A stretch of DNA of 64,000 nt, taken from contig NZ_AUFJ01000013.1 in the NCBI RefSeq assembly GCF_000426445.1, forward strand, positions 1-64,000, read 5' to 3'. Made by a program: the position numbers and the translations under genes. Position 1 is the stretch's first letter. Every line of letters starts with the position of its first letter. The notes beneath the pieces were generated by a model. The model did no database searches. It saw nothing but the letters and a program-made list of their open reading frames with translations, and had not been told where the DNA came from. The stretch comes from Brevibacterium album DSM 18261 (GTDB lineage Bacteria > Actinomycetota > Actinomycetes > Actinomycetales > Brevibacteriaceae). Below are positions 50,683-59,424 of the stretch, piece by piece.

Positions 50683-51936
50683 ATGAGAGCACAGCCACAG
50701 CGCATCGCCGTCGTGGGCGGCGGCATCATCGGCACCGCCGTCGCACGCGAGCTCGCCCTGCGCTTCGACGATGCGACCGTCACCCTGTTCGAGAAGGAGT
50801 CACACCTCGCGCAGCACCAGACAGGCCACAACTCCGGAGTGGTGCATGCGGGCCTCTACTACGAGCCGGGCTCGCTCAAGGCGCGCCTGTGCCGCCGGGG
50901 CGTGGAGCGGATCATCCGCTACTCCGCGGAGAACGGGATTCCCTATGAGGAGTGCGGGAAGCTCGTCGTCGCGCAGGACACGGACGAGGCGGACCGGCTC
51001 GAGCGCATCTTCGAACGGGCGAAGGCCAACGGCGTGCCCCATGTGAAGCTGCTCGACCGGCGGGAGATGCGCGAGGTCGAGCCCGGCGTGCGCGGCGTCC
51101 TCGCCCTCCACTCGCCCCACACCGCGATCATCGACTTCGTGCGGCTCACGGAGTCCCTGGGCCGCGACCTGGAGTCCGCCGGGGGCGTCATCCGGTACGA
51201 CTCCGAGGTCGCCCGCCTGGACACGCTCTCGAGCGAGGTCCGCGTGCGTCTCGCCCTGCCGGGTGCCAAGGGCTCCTCCGTCACCGAGGACGCCGGCGTC
51301 TTCGACCTCGCCGTGACCTGCGCGGGCCTCCAGTCCGACAGGCTCGCCGTGGCGAGCGGCCTCGACCCGGACCCGCGGATCGTGCCCTTCTACGGTGACT
51401 ACTTCGTGGCGAGGGGCGAGGCCGCCGAGGCCGTCCGCGGTCTCATCTACCCCGTCCCGGACCCGGCCTACCCCTTCCTCGGCGTGCACCTCACCCGCAG
51501 CATCGACGGCTCTCTTCTGCTGGGGCCCAACGCCTTCCTGTCCCTCGGCCGGGAGAAGTACGAGCGGAAGATGGGGCCCATCGGCGGACTGGACCTCTCC
51601 GATCTGGGGAGCACCCTGGGCTACCGGGGCTTCTGGAAGTTCGCGTCCCAGAACATGAGGGCGGCGGCGCGCGAGGCGCGGACCGCGCTCAGCCCGCAGG
51701 CGTTCATCGCCGAGGCGCAGAAGTTCGTGCCCGGCCTCGACGCCTCCGCCGTGCATCCGGGTCCGCGCGGGGTGCGCGCCCAGGCGATGAACCCGGACGG
51801 CTCGCTCGTGGACGATTTCGTCATCACCAGCCGCGGCCGGCTCACACAGGTGCGCAACGCCCCCTCTCCGGGGGCCACGAGTGCGCTCGCGATCGCCGAG
51901 CACGTGGTGGACCGCGCGGTGGAGTCGATGCGCTGA
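50683..51936 (+). CDS. lhgO: L-2-hydroxyglutarate oxidase
   Basis: A 417-residue FAD enzyme of the DAO family that oxidises L-2-hydroxyglutarate to 2-oxoglutarate. The dinucleotide-binding motif is IAVVGGGIIGTAVAREL. HQTGHNSGVVHAGLYYEPGS and KLVVAQDTDEADRLERI are specific to the YgaF/LhgO group. CAGLQSDRLA and HLTRSIDGSLLLGPNA complete the family pattern. The ATG at 50683 has no clear ribosome site and may be leaderless. It removes a toxic by-product of central metabolism. Confidence 0.92.
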   Translation: MRAQPQRIAVVGGGIIGTAVARELALRFDDATVTLFEKESHLAQHQTGHNSGVVHAGLYYEPGSLKARLCRRGVERIIRYSAENGIPYEECGKLVVAQDTDEADRLERIFERAKANGVPHVKLLDRREMREVEPGVRGVLALHSPHTAIIDFVRLTESLGRDLESAGGVIRYDSEVARLDTLSSEVRVRLALPGAKGSSVTEDAGVFDLAVTCAGLQSDRLAVASGLDPDPRIVPFYGDYFVARGEAAEAVRGLIYPVPDPAYPFLGVHLTRSIDGSLLLGPNAFLSLGREKYERKMGPIGGLDLSDLGSTLGYRGFWKFASQNMRAAAREARTALSPQAFIAEAQKFVPGLDASAVHPGPRGVRAQAMNPDGSLVDDFVITSRGRLTQVRNAPSPGATSALAIAEHVVDRAVESMR

Positions 51937-51955
51937 GGCGCTGACTGGCCTGCGG

Positions 51956-52011
51956 CACGTATGTGCAGCCCGCGTGCTGACGGCGGTATCAGCGCGCAGA
52001 CTGCATACGCG
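51956..52011. terminator. 56-bp imperfect hairpin, family II
   Basis: CACGTATG (51956-51963) pairs with CATACGCG (52004-52011) with one wobble, and the inner TGCAG/CTGCA and CGCG segments pair. It is convergent between lhgO and the iron permease genes. In reverse orientation its first 21 and last 11 bases nearly match the element at 28807-28862. Confidence 0.65.
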
Positions 52012-52034
52012 CAGAAGAGCCCGGCCGCGTCCCC

Positions 52035-53081
52035 TTATCTCCGCCGCCCCTGCCGGAGCAGCAGCGAGAGGAAGAACGCGCCGCCGAGCACGATCGTCAC
52101 GACGCCCACCGGCACCGGCACGGGGAGTGCGAACTGGGCGAGGAGGTCCGCGGTCAGGAGAAGGATCCCGCCCGTGAGCGCGGCCGGGAGGAGGGCTCGC
52201 GAGCCCGCGACCGCGCGCGAGATGTGCGGGGCCGCGAGGGCGATGAACGAGATGGGCCCGGCAGCGGCGACGGCGAATGCGACGAGCACCACCCCGCAGG
52301 CGAGGAACAGCGCGCGCTCCCTGCCTCCGGCCGCGCCCAGGGAGGTGGTGGTGGCGGGATCGAACTCGAGGATCGCAAGGACCCGCTCGCGCCACAACAG
52401 CACGGGCAGCACGACCGCCGAGACGAGCAGCAGGGGCAGCAGCTCCGTCCAGCCCCTGCCCTGCAGGCTGCCCACGAGCCAGGTCTGCGCCGTCACCGCG
52501 GCACCCACGAAGACCCGGGTGAGGAGATAGCCCGTCGTCGCGCTCGCGAGAGCGGCGAAGGCGAGTCCGGCCAGGATGATCCGCCCCGAGGTCATTCCAC
52601 CGCGCAGGGCGAAGGCGCCTATCGTCAGGGCCGCGACCGCGGCCCCGGCGAGCGCGCCCAGCGAGACCTGCGCCGGTGACCCGTGCAGGAGCAGGATGAC
52701 CGTGCAGGCCCCCGCCGCGGCACCCGAGGAGATGCCGAGGAGGTCCGGACTCGCGAGCGGATTGCGCGTGACCCGCTGGAACAGCGCGCCTCCGCATGCG
52801 AGCGCCGCTCCGATGCACAGCGCGACCAGGGCGCGCGGCAGGCGCCGGTGCAGGACGAAGAACTCCATGCGGGGATCGGGCGGTTCTCCGGCGAGCGTCT
52901 GCAGCAGGGCGACCGGGGAGATGCGGAACTCGCCGATCATGAGCGCCGCCGCACAGAGGAAGCTCGCAAGACCGGCGAGGACCACGGTCGCCACGAGAGG
53001 GCGGCGCTCCACGCGCAGGGACAGCCGCTCCCCGGGCGTGCGCAGCACGAGCAGGCGGTCGGCTCCGGCAGCGGCGCTCAT
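52035..53081 (-). CDS. FecCD-family iron-siderophore ABC permease (second subunit)
   Basis: A 348-residue permease with about ten membrane helices. RLPRALVALCIGAALACGGALFQRVTRNPLASPDLLGISSGAAAG is the FecCD N-terminal signature, and FVGLVxPHIxR appears as FIALAAPHISRAVAG. ATG overlaps the partner permease stop by four bases. It forms a heterodimer with the upstream gene. The operon has two permeases and a divergent binding protein. The ATPase is not in the window and must be supplied elsewhere. Confidence 0.92.
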   Translation of the reverse strand: MSAAAGADRLLVLRTPGERLSLRVERRPLVATVVLAGLASFLCAAALMIGEFRISPVALLQTLAGEPPDPRMEFFVLHRRLPRALVALCIGAALACGGALFQRVTRNPLASPDLLGISSGAAAGACTVILLLHGSPAQVSLGALAGAAVAALTIGAFALRGGMTSGRIILAGLAFAALASATTGYLLTRVFVGAAVTAQTWLVGSLQGRGWTELLPLLLVSAVVLPVLLWRERVLAILEFDPATTTSLGAAGGRERALFLACGVVLVAFAVAAAGPISFIALAAPHISRAVAGSRALLPAALTGGILLLTADLLAQFALPVPVPVGVVTIVLGGAFFLSLLLRQGRRR

Positions 53082-54205
53082 GCGCGCACCTGCCCTGCGC
53101 CGTCGGTCTGCCGGCCCGAGGCCCGCCAGGGGCCGGGACTCAGCCGCGCACTGGGATCTCCCCGTACGCCGGAGCTCCGCCGCTTCCTGGGTCTTCGCCC
53201 GCCGCCGGCGCCGCGAAGGAGCAACGCCATGAGCGCCGGGGCGCCCAGGAAGGCCGCGACGATGCCCACGGGGATCTCGGCTCCTCCGCCGATGAGCCTG
53301 CCGAGCACGTCCGAGGCGAGGACGAGGCAGGGGCCCAGCAGCAGGGCCAGCGGCAGGACCACGCGCAGATCGGGGCCCGCGAGGAGCCTGGCGAGGTGCG
53401 CCGACACCAGCCCGATGAACGCGATGGGTCCCGCGATCGCGACGGCAGCCGCGCACAGAACGGTGACGAGGCCGAAGCCCACCGTCCGCACGAGCACCGG
53501 GGAGACCCCGAGCGAGGAGGCGGTGTCCTCGCCGAGCGCCAGGACGTTGAGATGCGGACCGAGCAGCAGCGCGACCGCAGCCGCGATGCCGATGAGCAGA
53601 AGGAGCGGCCCCGTCTCCGCGGCGCTCCGCATGGCGAGCGAACCCACCTGCCAGAAGCGGAAGGAGTCGAGGATCCGCTCGCTCGTGAGCACGAGGAGCT
53701 GGGTGACGCCGCTGAGGACCCCGCCGAAGGCCACCCCGGCGAGCACGAGTCGCACGGGCGAGCCGCTCACGAGGGAGGAGCCCGCGGTGAGCACGATCGC
53801 CGCGCTCGCGGCACCGGCACCCAGCAGCGCGAACCAGAGCACCTGACCCGAGCCGGCGGAGCCCAGCACGGCGATGCCGATGACGACCCCCAGCGCGGCT
53901 CCCACGTTCACGCCCAGCAAGCCGGGGTCTGCGAGGGGGTTGCGAGTGAGTGCCTGCATGAGGACCCCTGCCAGACCGAGCGCGATGCCGCACGCGAGGC
54001 CGGCGACCGTGCGGTCGAAGCGCAGGTCGCCGACGATGACGACGGTGCCGTGGTCGCCGATGCCGAGCAGGGCGGCGGCCACCTCCGCCGGCGGCAGCGC
54101 ACGCGCTCCCAGGGCGAAGCTCAGCACCACCGCGAGGAACAGGCCCAGCGCCGCACAGGCGAACACTGCCGCTGCGGTCCAGCCCCGCCGTCGTCGTTCC
54201 GCCAT
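53078..54205 (-). CDS. FecCD-family iron-siderophore ABC permease (first subunit)
   Basis: A 375-residue permease. The signature RTVAGLACGIALGLAGVLMQALTRNPLADPGLLGVNVGAA and the cytoplasmic FIGLVSAHLARLLAG match siderophore permeases such as FepD/FecC. Roughly ten membrane helices are followed by a basic, Ser/Arg-rich C-terminal tail of ~45 residues. ATG at 54205 sits just left of a DtxR/IdeR-like box, so expression is probably iron-repressed. Confidence 0.92.
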   Translation of the reverse strand: MAERRRRGWTAAAVFACAALGLFLAVVLSFALGARALPPAEVAAALLGIGDHGTVVIVGDLRFDRTVAGLACGIALGLAGVLMQALTRNPLADPGLLGVNVGAALGVVIGIAVLGSAGSGQVLWFALLGAGAASAAIVLTAGSSLVSGSPVRLVLAGVAFGGVLSGVTQLLVLTSERILDSFRFWQVGSLAMRSAAETGPLLLLIGIAAAVALLLGPHLNVLALGEDTASSLGVSPVLVRTVGFGLVTVLCAAAVAIAGPIAFIGLVSAHLARLLAGPDLRVVLPLALLLGPCLVLASDVLGRLIGGGAEIPVGIVAAFLGAPALMALLLRGAGGGRRPRKRRSSGVRGDPSARLSPGPWRASGRQTDGAGQVRA

Positions 54206-54229
54206 CGCGGCCCCCGATTCTTCGATAAA

Positions 54230-54248
54230 TAAGGATTGCCTTACCAAA
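54230..54248. promoter_or_regulatory. DtxR/IdeR-type iron box
   Basis: TAAGGATTGCCTTACCAAA matches 14 of 19 positions of the DtxR/IdeR consensus (TTAGGTTAGCCTAACCTAA). It is partly palindromic and lies between the divergent permease and binding-protein genes, so one site can repress both. A -10-like TAGCGT (54259-54264) follows, seven bases before the binding-protein GTG. Confidence 0.75.
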
Positions 54249-54271
54249 CAATTGAGGATAGCGTTCGGCCT

Positions 54272-55234
54272 GTGAAAAATTCCACTCAGCCGCGGAGCCG
54301 TGCTCTGCGCAGCATCGTCGCCCTTGCCGCCTCTCTCGCATGCCTCACCGTCTCCGCCTGCGGCTCGTCCGCCTCGGCGGGCAGCGGGGACGGGCAGCCG
54401 GGAGGAGGGGAGTCCCGCACCGTTGCGCATGCGATGGGCGAAACCGTCGTCGAGGGCGAGCCGAGCACCATCGTCGTCCTCGACTCGCCCTTCATGGACG
54501 CGCTCGTGTCCCTGGGCATCACGCCGGCCGGCGGCACCGTGGCCGATCAGGGGGAGGGCTTCCCCGGGTACCTCGGCGAGGCCACGGACGGGGTCGAGAC
54601 CGTGGGCCTCATCGCGGAGCCGGACGTCGACGCCGTGGCGAACCTCGCTCCGGATCTCATCATCGGCACGAAGATCAGGCACGAGGCGATCTACGACGAG
54701 CTCTCGGCCATCGCCCCCACCGTCTACTCCGAGACCTCGGGGACCAACTGGGAGGACCAGGCGCGGCTCGCGGCCGAGGCCGTGGGGAAGTCCGGGGAGA
54801 TGGACGCGCTCATCGGGGAGGTCGAAGCGAGGGCCCAGGAGCTCGGCGAGGAGGTGGGCGCGGAGGGGACGACCGTGAGCATGGTGCGCTTCCTCGAGGA
54901 CAACTTCCGGCTCTACGGCCCGGAGACCTTCTCCGGCTCGATCCTCACCGATATGGGCTATGAGCTGGGTGACCGGAGCTGGAACGAGTATTCGATGCTG
55001 GAGCTCAGCCCGGAGAACTACGACCAGATCGACGGTGACGTGATCTTCTACACGAGCCCGGGCGGCGATCCTGCGGCCTCCACACTGGGCACCGTCACGG
55101 ACCTGTGGAAGGACCAGCCTGGCGTGGCCGCCGGACAGGCGTTCGAGGTCCCGGAGGGCACGTGGATGACGGGGATCGGCGTGACCGGCGCCCACCAGAT
55201 CCTCGACGAGATCGAGGAGCGGCTCGGCTCCTGA
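54272..55234 (+). CDS. Iron-siderophore substrate-binding lipoprotein
   Basis: A 320-residue exported lipoprotein with lipobox around TVSAC (Cys30). The TroA/FepB-type binding fold shows PSTIVVLDSPFMDALVSLGI, NLAPDLIIGTKIRHEAIYDEL and SMVRFLEDNFRLYGPETFSG. The start is GTG at 54272 in an apparently leaderless arrangement with TAGCGT seven bases earlier; a longer frame would begin inside the iron box. It captures a ferric siderophore for the divergent FecCD permeases. Confidence 0.9.
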   Translation: MKNSTQPRSRALRSIVALAASLACLTVSACGSSASAGSGDGQPGGGESRTVAHAMGETVVEGEPSTIVVLDSPFMDALVSLGITPAGGTVADQGEGFPGYLGEATDGVETVGLIAEPDVDAVANLAPDLIIGTKIRHEAIYDELSAIAPTVYSETSGTNWEDQARLAAEAVGKSGEMDALIGEVEARAQELGEEVGAEGTTVSMVRFLEDNFRLYGPETFSGSILTDMGYELGDRSWNEYSMLELSPENYDQIDGDVIFYTSPGGDPAASTLGTVTDLWKDQPGVAAGQAFEVPEGTWMTGIGVTGAHQILDEIEERLGS

Positions 55235-55260
55235 GCCCTGCCTCGGAGGGCTTCGACATC

Positions 55261-55316
55261 GGGAGGTTTCTACGGTGCGGGCACCCTGCATAGTGTCCGC
55301 ACCGTAGAAACCTCCC
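55261..55316. terminator. Perfect 20-bp hairpin after the siderophore-binding protein
   Basis: Bases 55261-55280 and 55297-55316 are exact reverse complements. The 16-base loop can pair four more bases (GCAC with GTGT). It lies between convergent stops at 55234 and 55337. No T-tract. Confidence 0.8.
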
Positions 55317-55336
55317 TGAGGATGAGGCGGCTGCCC

Positions 55337-56164
55337 TCACAGACCGGCGAGATCGGCGAGGCCGAAGAGCGCTCCCGCACCCAGCCACAGCCCCAGCAGG
55401 AAGAGGATGAGGGCGATGGTGCCGTTCGCGTGCCTGCTGAGGAACGCTTCGAGCCTGCGGAGCGGGCCCGCAGCGAACCGCTCGGCCGTCACCCGGATCA
55501 CGAGCAGCAGGAGCGCCGGCAGGATCATCACGAGGCAGTAGAAGAGGCCCATCGCCGGCGCCGTGGGCAGACCCGGATCCGCGGCCGCGATCATCCCGAG
55601 GCCGGCGAGGTAGGGCAGCAGTGTGGTGATCTCCAGGCCCACCGCGGCGAGCGCGAGCCCGAGCAGCGGCCCGAGGCCGGCCTCGGCGCCCTCGCCCACC
55701 GCCCGGCTGCGGAACCGGGCGAGTCTGTCCGGAGTGCCGCGTGCGGCCTCCCGCGCGCGCTTGCGCTCCCTGCCCCGTGCGGTGAAGGGGTCGAGGCGGC
55801 AGCTGAACCAGATGAGTCCGGCGGCCAGCGCGGCCTGCCCCAGTAGGAAGGGTGCGCTCTGCTGGGCGGCTTCGAGGCAGTCGAGGAGCGATTCGCCCAC
55901 GATCAGCAGGCCGGCGAGCACGAGCAGGCCGATGAGGGCATAGGCCCCGGCGACCACGGCCAGGTAGACCAGCACTCTGCCCGCGCGCAGCCGGCCGGGG
56001 GCCATGAGGAACCATACGGGGATGAGGAGGGTGCCGAAGCTCGTCGAGTCGAGGAGGGCGAGAGCCGCGAGGACGCCCCACAGGGCGGGGACGGCTGTGC
56101 CGCCGTCCAGGAGGGCTGTCGGAGCGGCGCTCATGGCGGTGGCGGTCAGCGGTCCCGTGGTCAT
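55337..56164 (-). CDS. GAP/LysE-like membrane protein
   Basis: A 275-residue protein with six predicted membrane helices. ALLDSTSFGTLLIPVWFLMAPGRLRAGRVLVYLAVVAGAYALIG is typical of the GAP (SfLAP, Sap) family, a LysE-superfamily group. Mycobacterial members help export glycopeptidolipid. A long cytoplasmic loop (RGRERKRAREAARGTPDRLARF) separates the two halves. ATG at 56164 is chosen; a Met ten codons later is possible. It is divergent from a sensor kinase. Its cargo is unknown. Confidence 0.82.
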   Translation of the reverse strand: MTTGPLTATAMSAAPTALLDGGTAVPALWGVLAALALLDSTSFGTLLIPVWFLMAPGRLRAGRVLVYLAVVAGAYALIGLLVLAGLLIVGESLLDCLEAAQQSAPFLLGQAALAAGLIWFSCRLDPFTARGRERKRAREAARGTPDRLARFRSRAVGEGAEAGLGPLLGLALAAVGLEITTLLPYLAGLGMIAAADPGLPTAPAMGLFYCLVMILPALLLLVIRVTAERFAAGPLRRLEAFLSRHANGTIALILFLLGLWLGAGALFGLADLAGL

Positions 56165-56272
56165 GCGGTCAGCCTGCCGCGGGAGCAGGCCCGGCGCATC
56201 GGCCGAAGGATCGAGGTTCCCGCTCCGCCCGCCGCGGTTCTCGCTCCTCCGGATGAGGCAGCAGAGTCGGCG

Positions 56273-57673
56273 GTGTGGTCGAATACGAGTGTGACGACGC
56301 TGAGATCCGGTGTGCGGCGTGCGGCCGGGACGATGCGGGTGCAGGTGCCGCAGTTCCTCACCCTCGGCCTCGCCCTGCTCCTCGTCGCCCTGGGGTGGGC
56401 GCCCGTCTGGGACCACGCGCCCTGGTGGGACCTGCTCGACGTGAGGCCGCGGGCGTGGTGGCATCTGGTCCCGCTCGCGCTCATGGCGGCGGCGGTCCCG
56501 CTGCGGGTGAGGCATCCGCTGGCGGCCGTGCTCGCCGGGTCCGCCTGCGTGCTCCTCGATCTGGCGGTGGGGCTGAATCTGGGTCTCCTCTTCTGCCTCT
56601 CCGAGCTCATCACCAGCCTGGGCCTGCGGGCGGAGCGGCGCACCGTGCGCACGGTCGAGGCGGGTGCGCTGGCGGTCGCGGCACTCAGCATCGCAGCCGC
56701 CTTCGCCGCAGGGGCCGAGCCCTGGGGCGCGTTCAACATCGGCCTGGCCGTGGGCGCTGTGGCGGTCCTGCCGCTGTGGTGGGCACGGGAGGTGCGGAAG
56801 GGCTACCCGCTGTGGAACGAGCGCGATGTGCGCCGGCAGCTCGAGGCCGAACGCCATGCGGCCCTCCTGCGGCGCCAGGAGGACGAGCGCCGCCTGGCCG
56901 TCGCGGAGGAGCGGCGGCACATGGCGCGGGAGCTGCACGACGTGGTCTCCTCGCAGGTCTCGGCCATAGCGCTCACCGCCGGCGCCGTGCTCAACGCCGA
57001 GGCCAGCGAGGAGCGCGACCGCAGAGCGCTCGGGAACATCCGCACCACGAGCGTCGAGGCGCTGGGCCGGCTGCGGGAGATGGTGCAGCTGCTGAGCGGA
57101 GCGGGCCCGGAGGCCGCGGGCGCCGCGGGCGGACAGGAGACCTGGGAGGGTGTGCTGAGCCGGGCTGAGCGTCAGGGCATCGACGTGCACGTGGACGGCA
57201 GGCTGCCGGAGGAGCTGCCTCCCGCCGTGCGGCAGGTGGCGCTGCGCGTCATGCAGGAGTCGCTGCTGAATGCTCTCAAACACGGTGATGCGCGCGCTCG
57301 GGTGGAGCTCGTGCGCCGACGCAGATGTCTGCGGCTGCGCATCACCTCGGGCCTTCGCGAACAGGGCACGGAGGCGGGCGTCGCGGAGGAGCGGAGGAGG
57401 GCTGCACCTGATGCCGTCTCATCGGCAGCCGGCGCCGGTCCGCCTGATGCCGCCGGCCCGTCGGGTGCAGGTGCTGCCTCATTGGGCGCCGGCACCGGTC
57501 TCGCCGCGATGCGGGAGAGGGTGCGGCTGAGCGGAGGGCGGTTCAGGGCAGGCCCATCGGGCCGCTCCCCAGCGTCGGGCTCGGGGCGGCAGAAGGGCGG
57601 CGCGGGAGAGCGCGCCCACGGCGAATGGACGGTGGAGGCGGAGCTTCCCCTGAAGGTGAGGACACATGGCTGA
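56273..57673 (+). CDS. Membrane sensor histidine kinase (HisKA_3)
   Basis: A 466-residue kinase. Five or so N-terminal membrane segments (to ~185) are followed by a coiled coil and the phospho-acceptor site [22 protein letters not shown]. The ATPase domain has the N-box [13 protein letters not shown] and a G-box [17 protein letters not shown] long Ala/Gly insertion sits between them. The start is GTG at 56273 or GTG at 56291; neither has a strong ribosome site. It overlaps its response regulator by eight bases, so both are made together. Confidence 0.87.
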   Translation: MWSNTSVTTLRSGVRRAAGTMRVQVPQFLTLGLALLLVALGWAPVWDHAPWWDLLDVRPRAWWHLVPLALMAAAVPLRVRHPLAAVLAGSACVLLDLAVGLNLGLLFCLSELITSLGLRAERRTVRTVEAGALAVAALSIAAAFAAGAEPWGAFNIGLAVGAVAVLPLWWAREVRKGYPLWNERDVRRQLEAERHAALLRRQEDERRLAVAEERRHMARELHDVVSSQVSAIALTAGAVLNAEASEERDRRALGNIRTTSVEALGRLREMVQLLSGAGPEAAGAAGGQETWEGVLSRAERQGIDVHVDGRLPEELPPAVRQVALRVMQESLLNALKHGDARARVELVRRRRCLRLRITSGLREQGTEAGVAEERRRAAPDAVSSAAGAGPPDAAGPSGAGAASLGAGTGLAAMRERVRLSGGRFRAGPSGRSPASGSGRQKGGAGERAHGEWTVEAELPLKVRTHG

Positions 57674-58574
57674 CGGCAGTTACGCTGATGGCGACCCCGC
57701 AGCCGGCGGCAGTGTCGATGACGACCCCGCGGGCGCAGGTTCCGCATCGGATCCCGGGGCCGGGGCTTCCGGGCCGGTCCGTGTGCTGCTGGCGGACGAC
57801 CATGCTGCGGTGCGTGCAGGACTGCGCCTGCTGCTGGAGGTGGACAGCGGGATCGAGGTGGTGGGCGAGGCTGCGGACGGTGCCGTCGCCGTGCGGCAGG
57901 TGCGGGCGCTGGGCCCGGACATCGTGCTCATGGACGCCCGGATGCCGGGCACGGACGGGATCGAGGCGACCCGGCAGATCGTCGCGGAGACCGGGACCGA
58001 GGTGCTCATGCTCACCACCTTCGACCTCGACGAGGTGGTGTTCGGGGCGCTGCGGGCAGGGGCGGCGGGGTTCCTGCTGAAGTCCGTGGAGCCTCCGCAG
58101 CTCATCGAGGCGATCAGGCGCATCGCACAGGGGGAGGGCGTTGTGGCGCCCGAGGTGACGCGCAGGCTGCTCGACGCCTTCGCTGCGAGGCCCGGGGGCG
58201 GAGCTGCGGGACCCGGTGTCTCCGGCCCTGCCGGCGCGGGGCCTGTTCCCGGTCCCGCGGGTACGGGGCCCTCGGCGCGAGCTGGGGCAGCTGGGCGCGA
58301 GCCTGCTGGGATGTATGGCACCGGGTCGGGCAGCACTGGAGCCGGCCCCGGGGGACTGCAGACGGCGGTTGCCCAGGGCCTCGGCGCACTCACGCCCAGG
58401 GAGCTCGATGTGCTCGCGGCACTGGGGCGCGGTCTGTCCAATGCGGAGATCGCACAGACGCTCGTGATCAGTCGGGCGACGGTGAAATCCCATGTGTCGA
58501 GCCTGCTCAGCAAGCTGCATCTGCGTTCGCGCATGCAGGCGGCGATCCGTGCGCGCGAGGCCGGCCTCGCCTGA
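57666..58574 (+). CDS. NarL-type response regulator
   Basis: A 302-residue regulator, longer than the usual ~215. A 35-residue Gly/Asp-rich N-terminal extension precedes the receiver ([16 protein letters not shown], acceptor Asp in [11 protein letters not shown], Lys in FLLKSVEPP). A ~65-residue Gly/Pro/Ala linker leads to the LuxR helix-turn-helix ([23 protein letters not shown]). The ATG overlaps the end of the kinase gene by eight bases. Target genes are unknown. Confidence 0.9.
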   Translation: MADGSYADGDPAAGGSVDDDPAGAGSASDPGAGASGPVRVLLADDHAAVRAGLRLLLEVDSGIEVVGEAADGAVAVRQVRALGPDIVLMDARMPGTDGIEATRQIVAETGTEVLMLTTFDLDEVVFGALRAGAAGFLLKSVEPPQLIEAIRRIAQGEGVVAPEVTRRLLDAFAARPGGGAAGPGVSGPAGAGPVPGPAGTGPSARAGAAGREPAGMYGTGSGSTGAGPGGLQTAVAQGLGALTPRELDVLAALGRGLSNAEIAQTLVISRATVKSHVSSLLSKLHLRSRMQAAIRAREAGLA

Positions 58575-58623
58575 GCGCCGGCGCGGCCTGTCCCCTTCAG
58601 CCCTCGATCCACCGGGTGAGCGG

Positions 58624-58658
58624 TTCCTGTCGGTGCCAGCGTGATGATCCGACAGGAA
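58624..58658. terminator. 10-bp hairpin between the response regulator and tetR
   Basis: TTCCTGTCGG (58624-58633) and CCGACAGGAA (58649-58658) are exact reverse complements around a 15-base loop, between convergent stops at 58574 and 58663. Confidence 0.6.
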
Positions 58659-58662
58659 GTGC

Positions 58663-59265
58663 TCACTCCGTGGGGCTGCCGGGCGCATCCTCAGCGAGCA
58701 GGTCCAGGGCGGCCCGCATCTGCGCGGGGCTCGGCACACTGTCCGGGTCGATGAGGAACTGCGTGATCAGGCCTGCGATGAGGGCGAAGGCGAGCGAGCC
58801 CAGTGCGGCCTCGGCCTCCGTCTTCCCCGCGCTCGCCTCCGGAGCACTCCCGGACCGGCCTGTCATCAGCGCCGTGACCTCCTCGCGCCCGTTGGCCGAG
58901 CCCGCCGCCACCTCCGCGTGCAGGCTCTCGTCGAACTGGGCCTGGGCGAAGGCCTGCAGGCTGGCCGACTGAACGGCGCGCGTCTGCGGGAGGGAGTCGC
59001 TGATCGCAGCGAGGAGGGCGCCGAGGCGCGCACGGGGAGTCTCCCCCTGCGCCTCCGTCGTGAGGGCCGTGAGGAGGTCGCCCCATTCGCTGCTCAGCTC
59101 CATCGCGGCGCGATTCATGAGACGGTCCTTGGAACCGTAGTGGTAGCCGATGGACCCCAGATGGGCGCCCGAGGCCTCGGCGATGTCGCGGGCGGTGGTG
59201 CGGCCATAGCCCTTCTCGACCAGGCACTTCTTGGCTCCTGCGAGGAGTGCTTCCTTCTGGTTCAT
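58663..59265 (-). CDS. TetR-family transcriptional regulator
   Basis: A 200-residue repressor. The N-terminal helix-turn-helix (EALLAGAKKCLVEKGYGRTT, then ARDIAEASGAHLGSIGYHYGSKDRLM) is followed by a helical ligand domain. ATG at 59265. An ACGTACGT/ACGTATGT site lies 26 bases before the start, and similar GTACGTAC sites flank the MFS pump promoter at 60190-60251. It most likely represses itself and the pump, and is released by the pump's substrate. Confidence 0.88.
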   Translation of the reverse strand: MNQKEALLAGAKKCLVEKGYGRTTARDIAEASGAHLGSIGYHYGSKDRLMNRAAMELSSEWGDLLTALTTEAQGETPRARLGALLAAISDSLPQTRAVQSASLQAFAQAQFDESLHAEVAAGSANGREEVTALMTGRSGSAPEASAGKTEAEAALGSLAFALIAGLITQFLIDPDSVPSPAQMRAALDLLAEDAPGSPTE

Positions 59266-59290
59266 GGGACTGAGTCTAGGGGCCCGCAGA

Positions 59291-59311
59291 ACGTACGTCC
59301 TGCACGTATGT
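59291..59311. promoter_or_regulatory. TetR autoregulatory site
   Basis: ACGTACGT (59291-59298) and ACGTATGT (59304-59311) are spaced by five bases just upstream of tetR. The same octamer occurs at the efflux pump promoter (60190-60201 and 60242-60251). Confidence 0.6.
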
Positions 59312-59424
59312 CCGTTTCACCCGTCCGGGCGGGGCATTCCCGAGCTCGCCCCTACTGCGGTAGGGGGTGCGAACGGTTCCGCGGGGTGACGCGCGGGAGG
59401 CGGGTGGCTTCCTACGGTCGGGCC

